Origin: Rhodobacterales bacterium HKCCE4037
Lineage (GTDB): Bacteria; Pseudomonadota; Alphaproteobacteria; Rhodobacterales; Rhodobacteraceae
Length of the DNA: 64,000 nt
Direction: 5' to 3'
Assembly: GCA_015689645.1 (NCBI GenBank)
Contig: WVSM01000001.1
Span: forward strand, 1 to 64,000
The notes below the pieces were generated by a model, which did no database searches, was not told the DNA's origin, and saw only the letters and a list, made by a program, of their open reading frames with translations. Below, in pieces: positions 31,968-42,460 of this stretch; position 1 is the first letter of the stretch, and each line of letters starts with the position of its first letter. The translations under genes and the position numbers were made by a program.

Positions 31968-33458
31968 ATGACCAACGAACACACCGATCCGCGCCACCTC
32001 GAGACGCTGGACCGCGACCTTGGGCGTCTGTCCAACCTCGAGATGGCGACGCAATATGTCGGGCGCCCGCTGGTGGGGCCGGGCATCTCGCTGGTGTTCG
32101 TGGTGCTTGCGGGCCTCGTGGCGATGCTGTTCTTCGGGCAGACCTCCAATTCCCTGATCGTGGTCGTCGCGGCCTGTTTCGGCGCCTACATGGCGCTGAA
32201 TATCGGGGCCAACGACGTCGCCAACAACATGGGGCCTGCCGTGGGCGCGAACGCGCTGAGCATGGGCGGAGCCATTGCGATCGCGGCGATTTTCGAAAGT
32301 GCCGGGGCGCTGATCGCCGGGGGTGACGTGGTCTCGACCATCGCGAAGGGCATCATCGCGCCCGAAAGCATGGGCACGGCGGAGGTGTTCATCTGGGCGA
32401 TGATGGCGGCGCTTCTGTCCGCAGCGCTGTGGGTGAACCTTGCCACGTGGGTCGGCGCGCCGGTCTCGACCACGCATTCGGTCGTGGGCGGCGTGATGGG
32501 CGCCGGTATTGCTGCGGCTGGTTTTGCGGCCGTGAACTGGCCCACGATGAGCGCGATTGCCGCCAGCTGGGTGATCTCGCCGGTTCTGGGCGGCGTGGTC
32601 GCCGCGCTGTTCCTTGCGCTCATCAAGTCGCGGATCATCTACCAGGACGACAAGATCGCCGCCGCCCGCCGCTGGGTGCCGATGCTGGTGGGCATCATGG
32701 CGGGGGCTTTCGCGTCCTACCTCGCGCTGAAGGGTCTGAACCGGATCATCAGCATCGACATGGCGACGGCGCTTCTGATCGGGGCAGGTATCGGCGCGCT
32801 GACGTGGATCGTGATGATTCCGGTGATCGCCAAGCAATCCGAGGGGCTGGAGAACCGCAACAAGTCGCTGAAGGTGCTGTTCGGCATTCCGCTGGTCGTC
32901 TCGGCGGCGCTCTTGAGTTTCGCCCATGGCGCGAACGACGTGGCCAATGCGGTGGGTCCGCTGGCGGCGATCGTGCAGGCCTCGCAATCGGGGAATTTCA
33001 CCGATGCGGTCAGCATCCCGGTCTGGGTGATGGTGATCGGGGCCTTCGGGATCTCGTTCGGCCTGTTCCTGTTCGGGCCGAAGCTGATCCGCATGGTGGG
33101 CAGCCAGATCACCAAGCTGAACCCGATGCGGGCCTATTGCGTGGCGCTGTCGGCGGCGATCACGGTGATCGTGGCAAGCTGGCTGGGGTTGCCCGTCAGC
33201 TCGACCCACATCGCGGTGGGGGCGGTCTTCGGCGTGGGCTTCTTCCGCGAATGGGACACGGAGCGGCGGATCCGAAAGGCGCGTCTGGCGATGCCCGTGC
33301 CGCCGAGATACGCGCCGGAGGAGCGGCGCCGGCGCAAGCTTGTGCGGCGCTCGCATTTCATGACCATCGTCGCGGCATGGGTCGTCACGGTGCCGGCGGC
33401 GGCGGCGATCTCGGCGGTGATCTTCTTCCTGATCTCCTCGGTGCTCGGCACGGCCTGA
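31968..33458 (+). CDS. PiT family inorganic phosphate transporter
   Basis: A 496-residue membrane protein with about ten helices, starting behind GGGGGGAGACAGG. The two inverted signature repeats are present: ALNIGANDVANNMGPAVG in the first half and FAHGANDVANAVGPLAA in the second, each with the GANDVAN motif that coordinates phosphate. GAPVSTTHSVVGG and GLPVSSTHIAVGA flank them. It imports inorganic phosphate (usually as metal-phosphate with protons or sodium). It is 76 bp after the NUDIX gene and ends near a strong bidirectional terminator. Confidence 0.95.
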   Translation: MTNEHTDPRHLETLDRDLGRLSNLEMATQYVGRPLVGPGISLVFVVLAGLVAMLFFGQTSNSLIVVVAACFGAYMALNIGANDVANNMGPAVGANALSMGGAIAIAAIFESAGALIAGGDVVSTIAKGIIAPESMGTAEVFIWAMMAALLSAALWVNLATWVGAPVSTTHSVVGGVMGAGIAAAGFAAVNWPTMSAIAASWVISPVLGGVVAALFLALIKSRIIYQDDKIAAARRWVPMLVGIMAGAFASYLALKGLNRIISIDMATALLIGAGIGALTWIVMIPVIAKQSEGLENRNKSLKVLFGIPLVVSAALLSFAHGANDVANAVGPLAAIVQASQSGNFTDAVSIPVWVMVIGAFGISFGLFLFGPKLIRMVGSQITKLNPMRAYCVALSAAITVIVASWLGLPVSSTHIAVGAVFGVGFFREWDTERRIRKARLAMPVPPRYAPEERRRRKLVRRSHFMTIVAAWVVTVPAAAAISAVIFFLISSVLGTA

Positions 33459-33482
33459 GGCCGAAAGGGCGGAACGTGTGTC

Positions 33483-33508
33483 ACCCCGCCCTAAGGTTCG
33501 GGCGGGGT
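33483..33508. terminator. Bidirectional terminator between pit-type and aspC-type genes
   Basis: ACCCCGCCC (33483-33491) pairs perfectly with GGGCGGGGT (33500-33508) around an 8-base loop. It lies exactly between the convergent phosphate transporter and aminotransferase genes. No long T run flanks it. Confidence 0.7.
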
Positions 33509-33515
33509 AGCATCG

Positions 33516-34757
<1,242 letters not shown>

Positions 34758-34823
34758 CTATATGTCTGAGGGCAACTGATACGAGCGTGTCCGCACGCAT
34801 TCAACCTGTACGAGGGAAATAAC

Positions 34824-35228
34824 ATGAGCGATCTGTCGCTGCCGTCTGCCGACTGGTTCGATGCGGAAACCACCACTTTCGGCGACCGGGTGACTGGCGC
34901 GCGCGAGGCCGCAGGGCTGAGCCAGTCGGACCTGTCCAAGCGCCTGGGCGTGAAGGTGAAGACCATCCGCGCGTGGGAGAACGACCAGGCCGAACCGCGC
35001 GCCAACAAGCTGTCGATGCTGGCCGGGATCCTGGGCGTGTCGATGATGTGGCTTCTGAGCGGTCGCGGCGAAGGGCTGGACAGCCCGGAGGTGATCGAGG
35101 GGATCGACGAGGACATGGAAAAGCTGCTGCTCGACATCCGCCAGATGCGGCAGGAGCAGACGGCGTTGGCCGAGCGCATGGGGCGGCTGGAAAAGCGTCT
35201 GCGCATGGCGCTGTCGGGCGGCGCATGA
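34824..35228 (+). CDS. XRE-family helix-turn-helix regulator
   Basis: A 134-residue protein with a Cro/C1-type helix-turn-helix (about 20-75; LSQSDLSKRLGVKVKTIRAW) and a C-terminal coiled coil (about 90-128; EDMEKLLLDIRQMRQEQTAL) likely for oligomerisation. It starts behind GAGGGAAAT. Its stop overlaps the sdhE ATG by ATGA. In the 105-bp gap upstream, CAGACA-N10-TGTCTG (34747-34768) is an inverted repeat that could be an autoregulatory operator. The regulon is unknown. Confidence 0.88.
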   Translation: MSDLSLPSADWFDAETTTFGDRVTGAREAAGLSQSDLSKRLGVKVKTIRAWENDQAEPRANKLSMLAGILGVSMMWLLSGRGEGLDSPEVIEGIDEDMEKLLLDIRQMRQEQTALAERMGRLEKRLRMALSGGA

Positions 35229-35500
35229 GCGAGACTGCCGAGACACGGCTCAAGCGGCTGCGGATGCGGGCCTGGCACCGGGGGATCAAGGAGATGGACC
35301 TGATCCTCGGCGGCTGGGCCGATGCTAACCTCGCCACGGCCGATGCGGCCACGCTGGACGCGTTCGAGGCGGTGCTGGCCGAGGCCGATCACGACCTTTA
35401 CCAATGGGTCTCGGGGCAGGCCGAGCCGCCGGCGTCGCTGGCCCCGATGATCGGGCGGCTGTCGGCGGAAATGCAGCCGACATTGGGCAGAGGCGCCTGA
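35225..35500 (+). CDS. sdhE: Succinate dehydrogenase assembly factor 2
   Basis: A 91-residue helical protein with the SDHAF2/Sdh5 signature RAWHRGIKEMD, containing the RGxxE motif (Arg19, Gly20, Glu23) needed for covalent flavin attachment to the SdhA subunit. Length fits bacterial SdhE. It links the TCA cycle to respiration. Its start overlaps the stop of the XRE regulator gene, so the two are coupled. The sdh structural genes are not in the window. Confidence 0.93.
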   Translation: MSETAETRLKRLRMRAWHRGIKEMDLILGGWADANLATADAATLDAFEAVLAEADHDLYQWVSGQAEPPASLAPMIGRLSAEMQPTLGRGA

Positions 35501-35584
35501 TTTCACGAGCTTTCCGGCGCTTAACCGAATTTTTTCGTTTTTCACCGAATCTTGGGCGAAAGCAGTATTTGCGGAGCCCAAATC

Positions 35585-36082
35585 ATGAGTATGCACGCGC
35601 CCCTAGCGACGCCCGCCCAGACCGGTTTTCTGGGGGCGTACCTGGAATCCCTGTCCATGGTGGAGCGCCTGCATCGGCTTCTGCTCGACGTCATCAAGGA
35701 TGAGTTCGAGCGGCTGGGAATCCTCGACATCAACGCTGTGCAGGCGCTTTTGCTGTTCAACATCGGCGAGAACGAGGTCACGGCGGGCGAGCTGAAATCG
35801 CGCGGCTATTACCAGGGCTCCAACGTCAGCTACAATCTCAAGAAGCTCGTGGACATGGGCTACATGCACCACCAGCGCTGCGAGATCGACCGCCGGTCCG
35901 TGCGCGTGCGCCTGACCGAGAAGGGGCGCAATGTGCGCAAGACCGTCGACCAGCTGTTCCTGCGCCACGCGGAGGGCCTGGAACGGCAGGGCGTGATGGA
36001 TGCAGATGGCGTGGACCGGATGAACCATTCGCTGAAACGGATCGAGCGGTTCTGGACGGACCAGATCCGGTATATCTACTGA
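35585..36082 (+). CDS. ldtR: MarR-type winged-helix regulator, LdtR-like
   Basis: A 165-residue regulator starting at ATG 35585 (GGAGCCC upstream). The winged helix includes ITA-type recognition GELKSRGYYQGSNVSYNLKKLVDMGYM, and the beta-wing has CEIDRRSVRVRLTEKG. That sequence closely recalls LdtR regulators of alphaproteobacteria that control an L,D-transpeptidase gene. It should bind DNA as a dimer and sense small ligands or envelope stress. No ldt gene is nearby, and binding sites are not visible. Confidence 0.8.
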   Translation: MSMHAPLATPAQTGFLGAYLESLSMVERLHRLLLDVIKDEFERLGILDINAVQALLLFNIGENEVTAGELKSRGYYQGSNVSYNLKKLVDMGYMHHQRCEIDRRSVRVRLTEKGRNVRKTVDQLFLRHAEGLERQGVMDADGVDRMNHSLKRIERFWTDQIRYIY

Positions 36083-36453
36083 GGGCGGGCGGATTGCGGC
36101 GTTGACGTGGACGAGCGCAAACGCGGCGTTGGCGTCGGTGATCTGGAGCTCTGTCAGATGGCGTATGGTCGCCTGAACGCCACGCCTGCCTGGGTTGGCG
36201 GGCCTCGTCTGCACTGATTTCGGAAGTGCGGATCGTGGGCGCCGTCACGTTGCTGGCCGCTCCCGTCGGCTTATTCCGCAGTCCCGATCCCGACGTCTCA
36301 ATACCGGCGTGCCAGTTCCGACGTCGCGATCCCGACGTCCCAATCCCGGTTTCGTGCGATCACAGGTCGATGGCGGGGCTGCTGCCCGGGGCGGGATGCC
36401 CTTTGTGGGGACGGGATGGGGTTTGCCGGTGAGACCCGACGTCTCGCGAAGGC
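36083..36453. repeat. Intergenic region with a near-perfect 22-bp direct repeat
   Basis: This 371-bp gap between ldtR and ccmG holds no convincing gene. Bases 36286-36307 and 36328-36349 repeat GATCCCGACGTC plus ten further bases with two differences, spaced 42 bp start to start. Several other CGACGTC-type words occur between them. An open frame on the plus strand over this region shows repetitive SRSRR-like translation and no ribosome site, so I regard it as non-coding. Confidence 0.55.
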
Positions 36454-37053
36454 TCAGTTCGTCTCGACTTCGTTGAGCGGGGGCAGCTCAGGCAGGGAAT
36501 AGCCGGCTTCGGCCAGCGCCGGGCGGACCTGGTTCTCCAGCGAGCGGCGCACGATTGGGCCGCGGAAGTGCAGCACGACGACGCCTTCGGAATTGACGAA
36601 GAAGGTTTCCGGCATGGCGACCACGCCCCAGTCGCGCCCGTTCGTCGCCTGCGGATCGGCGCCGATCAGGTCGTAGGGATTGCCCAGTTCGTCGAGGAAG
36701 TCGAGGGCCTGCGCCTCGATATCGCGGTAGTTCACGCCGTAAAGCGGCACGCCGGCGTCGGCCAACGCGGTGAGCGTCGGATGTTCGGCGCGGCAGGGCG
36801 GGCACCAGGACGCAAAGAAATTCACGATCACGAGGCCCTCGCCCTCGAGCGCGTCGCGGGTCAGCACGGGCGTGTCGCCGAGCGCCACCAGCTCCAGCGG
36901 CGGGGCCGGGTGCCCCTCCTGCGCGGAGCGCAGCGCGGTGGTGTCGACCCCGGCGGTGAGGTCATCGCTGTTGCGCATCAATTGCCAGCCCGCCATCCCG
37001 AAGAAGCCGAGCGTCAGCGCCAGCGGCAGCACCATGAGCCAGTTGACCTTCAT
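36454..37053 (-). CDS. ccmG: Thiol:disulphide interchange protein CcmG/DsbE
   Basis: A 199-residue periplasmic thioredoxin with an uncleaved N-terminal anchor (about 5-24). The redox motif ASWCPPC has Cys84 and Cys87. GVVAMPETFFVNSEG contains the cis-proline loop typical of CcmG. It reduces the cysteines of apocytochrome c before haem attachment. The ATG overlaps the ccmD stop (37050-37053). It is the last gene of the ccmABCDG operon on this strand. Confidence 0.95.
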   Translation of the reverse strand: MKVNWLMVLPLALTLGFFGMAGWQLMRNSDDLTAGVDTTALRSAQEGHPAPPLELVALGDTPVLTRDALEGEGLVIVNFFASWCPPCRAEHPTLTALADAGVPLYGVNYRDIEAQALDFLDELGNPYDLIGADPQATNGRDWGVVAMPETFFVNSEGVVVLHFRGPIVRRSLENQVRPALAEAGYSLPELPPLNEVETN

Positions 37054-37211
37054 TTCGCCCGCACCCCGCGCCGCTGTTCGGTTTCCGCCAGCCGCCGCGC
37101 GACCGAACGCGCGCGCAGGACCGAGGCCACGATCAGCACCAACAGAAGCCCGAGCGCCCCGGCATAGGCCGACAGGACCGGCACCGCGTATTGGCCGAGG
37201 TCGAGACTCAT
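37050..37211 (-). CDS. ccmD: Haem exporter protein CcmD
   Basis: A 53-residue protein beginning MSLDLGQYAVPVLSAYAGAL, with one transmembrane helix (about 12-32) and a basic, charged cytoplasmic tail (RARSVARRLAETEQRRG). Size, topology and position between ccmC and ccmG identify CcmD, the small subunit that stabilises haem release from CcmC to CcmE. It overlaps both neighbours by 4 bp (37050-37053 and 37208-37211). It is shorter than most gene-calling thresholds. Confidence 0.9.
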   Translation of the reverse strand: MSLDLGQYAVPVLSAYAGALGLLLVLIVASVLRARSVARRLAETEQRRGVRAK

Positions 37212-37954
37212 GCCATCTGCTCCTGCGCGATGAGGGCCTTAAGGCGACGGGCGCGGATTTCCGTGCGCGTGCGGTAGAGGACCAGCGTGATGAACAGGAA
37301 AACGAAGCCGGTCAGGCAGGTCAGCATCGGGTAGAGGAAGACGCTCGAAACGCCCTCGTTCTCCTCCACGCCGACGCCGACGGTGCTGACCGTCGTGCCC
37401 TGGTGCAGGCCCTGGTTCCAGAACACCAGCGCGTAGCGCGACAGGATCGCGAAGACCGATCCCACGAGGCAAAGAACCGCGGTCAGGTCAGCGGCCTGGT
37501 CGGGGTTCTCGATCGCTTCCCACAGGGCGATATAGCCGAGGTAGAAGAGGAACAGGATCAGAAAGGACGTGAGCCGCGGATCCCATTCCCACCACGTGCC
37601 CCACATCGGCTGCCCCCAGACCGCGCCGGTGAACAGCGCGATGAGGGTGAAGACCATGCCCACGGGGGCCGCGGCCTTGGCGGCGAGTGCCGAGACATGG
37701 TGGCGGCGGATGAACCAGATCAGCGAGCAGACCAGCATCATGAACCATGCGTTCACGGCCATGATGGCCGAGGGCACGTGGATGTAGATGATCTTGACGG
37801 TCGAGCCTTGGCGGAAGTCGTTGGGGGTGAAGAAGAAGCCCCAGACCAGGCCGCCGAGCAGGCACAGGGCCGCAATCGCCGTCACCCATGGCAACAGCGC
37901 CGCGGAGGTCCCCATGAACTTGCGTGGGTTCGCATATTCCCAGATCGATGCCAT
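37208..37954 (-). CDS. ccmC: Haem exporter protein CcmC
   Basis: A 248-residue, six-helix membrane protein from ATG 37954. The tryptophan-rich periplasmic motif WGTWWEWDPRLT is diagnostic of CcmC and handles haem. Two conserved histidines flank it (IYIHVPSA and the later LHQGTT segment). It loads haem onto CcmE for cytochrome c maturation. The start lies only 144 bp downstream of ccmB, but that gap holds a dispersed repeat copy. Upstream in-frame sequence to 38095 overlaps the repeat and is not used. Confidence 0.95.
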   Translation of the reverse strand: MASIWEYANPRKFMGTSAALLPWVTAIAALCLLGGLVWGFFFTPNDFRQGSTVKIIYIHVPSAIMAVNAWFMMLVCSLIWFIRRHHVSALAAKAAAPVGMVFTLIALFTGAVWGQPMWGTWWEWDPRLTSFLILFLFYLGYIALWEAIENPDQAADLTAVLCLVGSVFAILSRYALVFWNQGLHQGTTVSTVGVGVEENEGVSSVFLYPMLTCLTGFVFLFITLVLYRTRTEIRARRLKALIAQEQMA

Positions 37955-38050
37955 GGGCCGGACAATATGCGGGGGGGTGCACCCCCACAATGGGGCGATG
38001 CGGCGCAAGGGATAGACAAAGGGTCGCGGGTCCGGCGGTGTCTTGGTGCC

Positions 38051-38097
38051 GCATGTCCTCGGGGCGCAAAACCGGTGCCCACTTTTGCGCGACATTC
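38051..38097. repeat. Dispersed 47-bp palindromic repeat, copy 2, within the ccm operon
   Basis: Same length and layout as the element at 1008-1054, with 40 of 47 bases identical by eye. Inner arms GCGCAAAA and TTTTGCGC flank a CCGG-containing centre. It lies between ccmB and ccmC, where every other ccm junction overlaps, so it probably inserted or expanded there. It could attenuate or stabilise the operon mRNA. Confidence 0.75.
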
Positions 38098-38098
38098 T

Positions 38099-38755
38099 CT
38101 AGCGAAGGTTTATCCGGAGCGCGCCAGCGGCGGCGAAGGGCAGCAGCGCGACGCAGCCGAGCGTGATGCCGAGAGTCAGCGCGAGGGTCGGGGTGGGGTC
38201 GAGGCCCTGCGCCCCTCGGGTGGCGGCCATGGCGCCGAAAAGCAGCGTGGGCACGTAAAGCGGCAGGACCAGCAGCGACAGCAGAAGGCCGCCACGCTTG
38301 ATGCCGACGGTCAGGGCCGCGCCGAAGGTGCCGATGGCCGAGAGGGCAGGGGTCCCGGCGAGAAGCGAAAGGACCAGCGGCACGAAGGCAGGGCCGGGGA
38401 GGTTGAGGATCAGGCCGAGGATGGGCGCGGCGACGACGAGCGGCAGGCCGGTGGTGAGCCAATGGGCGAGGGCCTTGATGGCGGCGAGGGCTTCGAGTGG
38501 CAGGGGGGAGGTTGCGAGGAGGTCGAGCGAGCCGTCTTCCCAGTCGAGCTGGAAGATGCGGTCGAGCGACAGGAGGCAAGCCAGAAGCGCGCCGAGCCAG
38601 AGCAGGCCCGCCGCGATCTCGGACAGGCGCCCGGTCTCGGGGCCGATACCGAAGGGGACCAGCGCGGTGAAGATCAGGAAGAAGGCCAGCGACAGGCCGA
38701 AGCCGCCGCCCGCGCGGATCGCCAGCGCGAGGTCGCGTTTCAGCAGCCCCATCAT
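38099..38755 (-). CDS. ccmB: Haem exporter protein CcmB
   Basis: A 218-residue inner-membrane protein with six predicted helices. The CcmB signature [16 protein letters not shown] and [14 protein letters not shown]-like region in the C-terminal half is present ([18 protein letters not shown]). It is the membrane partner of the CcmA ATPase in the complex that supports haem handling for cytochrome c. Its start overlaps the ccmA stop (38752-38755), and its stop ends just after the dispersed repeat. Confidence 0.94.
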   Translation of the reverse strand: MMGLLKRDLALAIRAGGGFGLSLAFFLIFTALVPFGIGPETGRLSEIAAGLLWLGALLACLLSLDRIFQLDWEDGSLDLLATSPLPLEALAAIKALAHWLTTGLPLVVAAPILGLILNLPGPAFVPLVLSLLAGTPALSAIGTFGAALTVGIKRGGLLLSLLVLPLYVPTLLFGAMAATRGAQGLDPTPTLALTLGITLGCVALLPFAAAGALRINLR

Positions 38756-39372
38756 GTCAGCGCATCCGCGAAGGGATCGTCCTGCCTGAGCCGGCGGGAG
38801 ATGAAGGGCGTGATGTCGAGGGTGCGCGCGGTGGGCAGGCCGAGGTCGATATGGGTGGCGATGATTGCGGAGCCGCCCGTGGCGAGATGGGCTTCGACGG
38901 CGGCGGCAAAGCGCGCGGTGTTCCCAGCGTCGAGCGAAACCGTCGGCTCGTCAAGACACCAGATCGGGCGGCCGGTGACGAGGAGACGCGCGAGCGACAG
39001 GCGGCGTTTCTGCCCGGCGGACAACTCTCCCGCGCGGCGGCTGGCGAGATCGTGCAAGTCGAAGGCGTCGAGGGCCGCCGTGATGGAGGGCGCGCCGAAC
39101 ACACCGGCCCAGAAGGTCAGGTTCTCGGCCACCGAAAGCTGGGTCTTCAGCCCGTCGGCATGGGCGGCGTAGGCGATGGCGCCGTCTGCGTGCTCGATCG
39201 TGCCGGAAAGCGGCGGCGTCAGGCCCGCAAGGGTGCGCAAAAGCGTGGTTTTCCCGGCGCCGTTGGGGCCGCGCAAGATCAGCGCCTCACCTGCGGCCAC
39301 GGAGAAGGTGACACCGGCCAGAACCTGCGCAGGCCCGCGTGCGCAGGCGATATCTGTGACACTCAGGGCCAT
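38752..39372 (-). CDS. ccmA: Haem exporter ATP-binding protein CcmA
   Basis: A 206-residue ABC ATPase from ATG 39372. Walker A is GPNGAGKT (about 35-42), the ABC signature is LSAGQKRRL (about 117-125) and Walker B ends [10 protein letters not shown] (139-148). The short length is usual for CcmA. With CcmB it powers release of haem-loaded CcmE. It is the first gene of ccmABCDG, which lies divergent from acnA across 245 bp. The frame extends upstream to 39597, but that part overlaps the acnA promoter region. Confidence 0.95.
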   Translation of the reverse strand: MALSVTDIACARGPAQVLAGVTFSVAAGEALILRGPNGAGKTTLLRTLAGLTPPLSGTIEHADGAIAYAAHADGLKTQLSVAENLTFWAGVFGAPSITAALDAFDLHDLASRRAGELSAGQKRRLSLARLLVTGRPIWCLDEPTVSLDAGNTARFAAAVEAHLATGGSAIIATHIDLGLPTARTLDITPFISRRLRQDDPFADALT

Positions 39373-39473
39373 GGCGACAAGCGGTAGCCGGTTTGCGGGC
39401 AAGGGAAAAGGGGCGCGGGGGGAACTTCGCGCTTGCGGGTCCGTTGATTTTTCATGCGGCGTGCGGTTGCGGA

Positions 39474-39511
39474 TTGCGGAGCGTCGCCGGAGATAGTATA
39501 CAATGGTATAC
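39474..39511 (+). promoter_or_regulatory. acnA promoter with GTATAC operator
   Basis: TTGCGG (39474-39479) and TATACA (39497-39502) have 17-bp spacing. The inverted repeat GTATAC-AATG-GTATAC (39496-39511) overlaps the -10 and predicted start point, so its binder would block polymerase. GntR-type (FadR/VanR-like) regulators bind related sequences, so that class is a candidate. The acnA start is 107 bp downstream. Confidence 0.55.
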
Positions 39512-39617
39512 ATACGGGGCGAGAGGCCACATGCCCGCTTGATCGGCGCGGCGATGGATGGCACTTCAACCTCGGACGAGACAATTCGCAGCGACACCCG
39601 GACAGGAGGCAGACGCC

Positions 39618-42410
39618 ATGCCCATTACCGTTGGCCACGATTCATCGAAGACCCGCAAGACATTGACCGTGGGGGACCAGTCGGTCGCCTATTACTCGGT
39701 CGCCGCCGCCGAAGAGGCCGGACTTGGAGATTTCTCCAAGCTGCCCGCCGCGCTGAAGGTGGTGCTGGAGAACATGCTGCGGTTCGAGGATGGCAACACG
39801 GTCACCACGGATGACATCCGCGCCTTCGCCGAATGGGCGGAGAAGGGCGGCAAGAACCCGCGCGAGATCGCCTATCGCCCGGCGCGCGTGCTGATGCAGG
39901 ATTTCACCGGCGTTCCGGCGGTCGTCGACCTTGCCGCGATGCGCGACGGGATCAAGGCGCTGGGCGGCGATCCGCAGAAGATCAACCCGCTCAACCCCGT
40001 CGACCTCGTGATCGACCACTCGGTGATGATCGACGAATTCGGCAACCCGCGCGCGTTCCAGATGAACGTGGACCGCGAATATGAGCGCAACATGGAGCGC
40101 TACACGTTCCTGAAATGGGGCCAGACCGCGTTCAACAATTTTCGCGTCGTGCCGCCGGGCACCGGTATCTGCCACCAGGTGAACCTCGAATACCTCGCGC
40201 AGACGGTCTGGACCGACAAGGACCAGAACGGCGAGATGGTGGCCTACCCCGATACGCTGGTGGGCACCGACAGCCACACGACCATGGTCAACGGCGCAGC
40301 CGTGCTGGGCTGGGGCGTGGGTGGCATCGAGGCAGAGGCCGCGATGCTGGGTCAGCCGATCTCGATGCTGATCCCGGAAGTTGTCGGCTTCGAGCTGACC
40401 GGCGCGATGATGGAAGGCACGACCGGCACCGACCTCGTGCTGAAGGTGGTGGAGATGCTGCGCGAGAAGGGCGTGGTGAACAAGTTCGTCGAATTCTATG
40501 GCGACGGCCTTGACTCGCTGCCGCTGGCCGACCGCGCGACGATTGCCAACATGGCGCCGGAATACGGCGCGACCTGCGGCTTCTTCCCGATCGACCAGGA
40601 AACGCTGCGCTACCTGCGCACCACGGGCCGTGACGAGGACCGGATCGCGCTGGTGGAAGCCTATGCCAAGGAAAACGGCTTCTGGCGCGACGAAACCTAC
40701 GCGCCGGTCTACACCGATACGCTGCACCTCGACATGGGCACCATCGTGCCCGCGATCTCGGGGCCGAAGCGGCCGCAGGATTACATCTCGCTCGACAAGG
40801 CGGCCAAGACCTTCCACGAGTATGTCAAGGGCCAGCGCGCGGCCAAGGATGCCGGCGAGAAGCAGGAAATCGCATGGGAAGGTGAGGGCGGCGCACCCGA
40901 GCCGCGCGAGATTCCGGGCGATGAGGGCAGCCACGCGCGGGCCTACGTGAACGACGGAAAAGGCGGCTACCAGATCCACGACGGGTCCATCGTGATCGCC
41001 TCCATCACCTCGTGCACAAACACGTCGAACCCCTACGTGATGATCGGCGCGGGCCTCGTGGCGCGGAAGGCGCACGAAAAGGGCCTGACCCGGAAGCCGT
41101 GGGTGAAAACCTCGCTCGCACCGGGGAGCCAGGTCGTGTCGGCCTACCTCGAGGCGGCCGAGCTTCAGGACGATCTCGATGCCATCGGCTTCAACCTCGT
41201 CGGCTATGGCTGCACGACCTGCATCGGCAACTCCGGCCCGCTGGATGCGCCGATTTCCAAGGCGATCAACGACAATGACCTGATCGGCGTGTCGGTCCTG
41301 TCAGGCAACCGCAACTTCGAGGGTCGGATCAGCCCCGACGTGCGCGCCAACTACCTCGCGTCGCCGCCGCTGGTCGTGGCCTATGCGCTGGTGGGCGACA
41401 TGAATGTCGACATCACGACCGAGCCGCTGGGTCAGGACAAGGACGGCAATGACGTTTACCTCAAGGATATCTGGCCGTCGCAGAAGGAAATCGCCGACCT
41501 GGTCGAGAAGACCGTGACGCGCGAGGCCTTCCAGGAGAAATACGCGGAGGTCTTCACCGGCGACGAGAAGTGGCAGGGCGTGGACGTTCCCAAGCAGGAA
41601 ACCTACGACTGGCCGCCGACCTCGACCTACATCCAGAACCCGCCCTATTTCCAGGGCATGACAATGGACACCAAAGATATCGAGAATATCGAAGGGGCCA
41701 AGGTTCTGGCGCTTCTGGGCGACATGATCACGACCGACCACATCAGCCCGGCCGGGTCGTTCAAGGAATCCTCGCCTGCCGGTCAGTACCTGGTCGAGCG
41801 TCAGGTGCCGGTTCGGGAGTTCAACTCCTACGGGTCGCGGCGCGGCAACCACGAGGTGATGATGCGCGGCACGTTCGCCAACATCCGGATCAAGAACGAA
41901 ATGCTGGATGGCGTCGAAGGCGGATATACCCTCGGGCCGGACGGCAAGCAGACCTCGATCTACGATGCGGCCATGGCCTACCAGGAGCAGGGTGTGCCGC
42001 TGGTGATCTTCGGCGGTGAGCAATACGGGGCCGGGTCGTCGCGCGACTGGGCCGCGAAAGGCACCAACCTTCTGGGCGTGAAGGCCGTGATCGCCGAGAG
42101 CTTCGAGCGTATCCACCGGTCGAACCTCGTCGGCATGGGCGTGATCCCGTTCGAGTTCACAGGCGGCGATACCCGCAAGACGCTGGGTCTGAAGGGCGAC
42201 GAGACGGTGGATATCAAGGGGCTCGACTCCGTGACGCCGCTGGCCGAGGTGCCTTGCACGATCACCTATGGCGACGGCTCCACCAAGGAGATCACGCTGA
42301 AGTGCCGGATCGATACCGGCGTGGAGATCGAGTACATCGAGAACGGCGGCGTGCTGCATTACGTCCTGCGCAACCTTGCCCGCGAGGATGCGCCGATGGC
42401 GGCCGAATAA
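39618..42410 (+). CDS. acnA: Aconitate hydratase A
   Basis: A 930-residue monomeric aconitase starting at ATG 39618 with AGGAGG upstream. The [4Fe-4S] ligands are in SCTNTSNP and [10 protein letters not shown]. Substrate residues appear in [22 protein letters not shown] and [10 protein letters not shown]. It converts citrate to isocitrate in the TCA cycle and, in apo form, can bind mRNA in some bacteria. It is divergent from ccmA, with a predicted operator over its -10. A strong rho-independent terminator follows. Confidence 0.97.
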   Translation: MPITVGHDSSKTRKTLTVGDQSVAYYSVAAAEEAGLGDFSKLPAALKVVLENMLRFEDGNTVTTDDIRAFAEWAEKGGKNPREIAYRPARVLMQDFTGVPAVVDLAAMRDGIKALGGDPQKINPLNPVDLVIDHSVMIDEFGNPRAFQMNVDREYERNMERYTFLKWGQTAFNNFRVVPPGTGICHQVNLEYLAQTVWTDKDQNGEMVAYPDTLVGTDSHTTMVNGAAVLGWGVGGIEAEAAMLGQPISMLIPEVVGFELTGAMMEGTTGTDLVLKVVEMLREKGVVNKFVEFYGDGLDSLPLADRATIANMAPEYGATCGFFPIDQETLRYLRTTGRDEDRIALVEAYAKENGFWRDETYAPVYTDTLHLDMGTIVPAISGPKRPQDYISLDKAAKTFHEYVKGQRAAKDAGEKQEIAWEGEGGAPEPREIPGDEGSHARAYVNDGKGGYQIHDGSIVIASITSCTNTSNPYVMIGAGLVARKAHEKGLTRKPWVKTSLAPGSQVVSAYLEAAELQDDLDAIGFNLVGYGCTTCIGNSGPLDAPISKAINDNDLIGVSVLSGNRNFEGRISPDVRANYLASPPLVVAYALVGDMNVDITTEPLGQDKDGNDVYLKDIWPSQKEIADLVEKTVTREAFQEKYAEVFTGDEKWQGVDVPKQETYDWPPTSTYIQNPPYFQGMTMDTKDIENIEGAKVLALLGDMITTDHISPAGSFKESSPAGQYLVERQVPVREFNSYGSRRGNHEVMMRGTFANIRIKNEMLDGVEGGYTLGPDGKQTSIYDAAMAYQEQGVPLVIFGGEQYGAGSSRDWAAKGTNLLGVKAVIAESFERIHRSNLVGMGVIPFEFTGGDTRKTLGLKGDETVDIKGLDSVTPLAEVPCTITYGDGSTKEITLKCRIDTGVEIEYIENGGVLHYVLRNLAREDAPMAAE

Positions 42411-42432
42411 GCCGCTGATACAACGGTGATTT

Positions 42433-42460
42433 CGGGGCCCCGCGTGGGCCCCGTTTTCGT
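42433..42460 (+). terminator. Rho-independent terminator after acnA
   Basis: CGGGGCCC (42433-42440) pairs perfectly with GGGCCCCG (42446-42453) around a 5-base loop, followed by TTTTCGTT. It overlaps the end of the convergent phosphatase gene only at the T tract. Confidence 0.85.

Noticed and set aside
36195-36476. Plus-strand 93-codon frame over the repeats before ccmG
   Set aside because: Translation is repetitive and arginine-rich because of the nucleotide repeats; no ribosome site.
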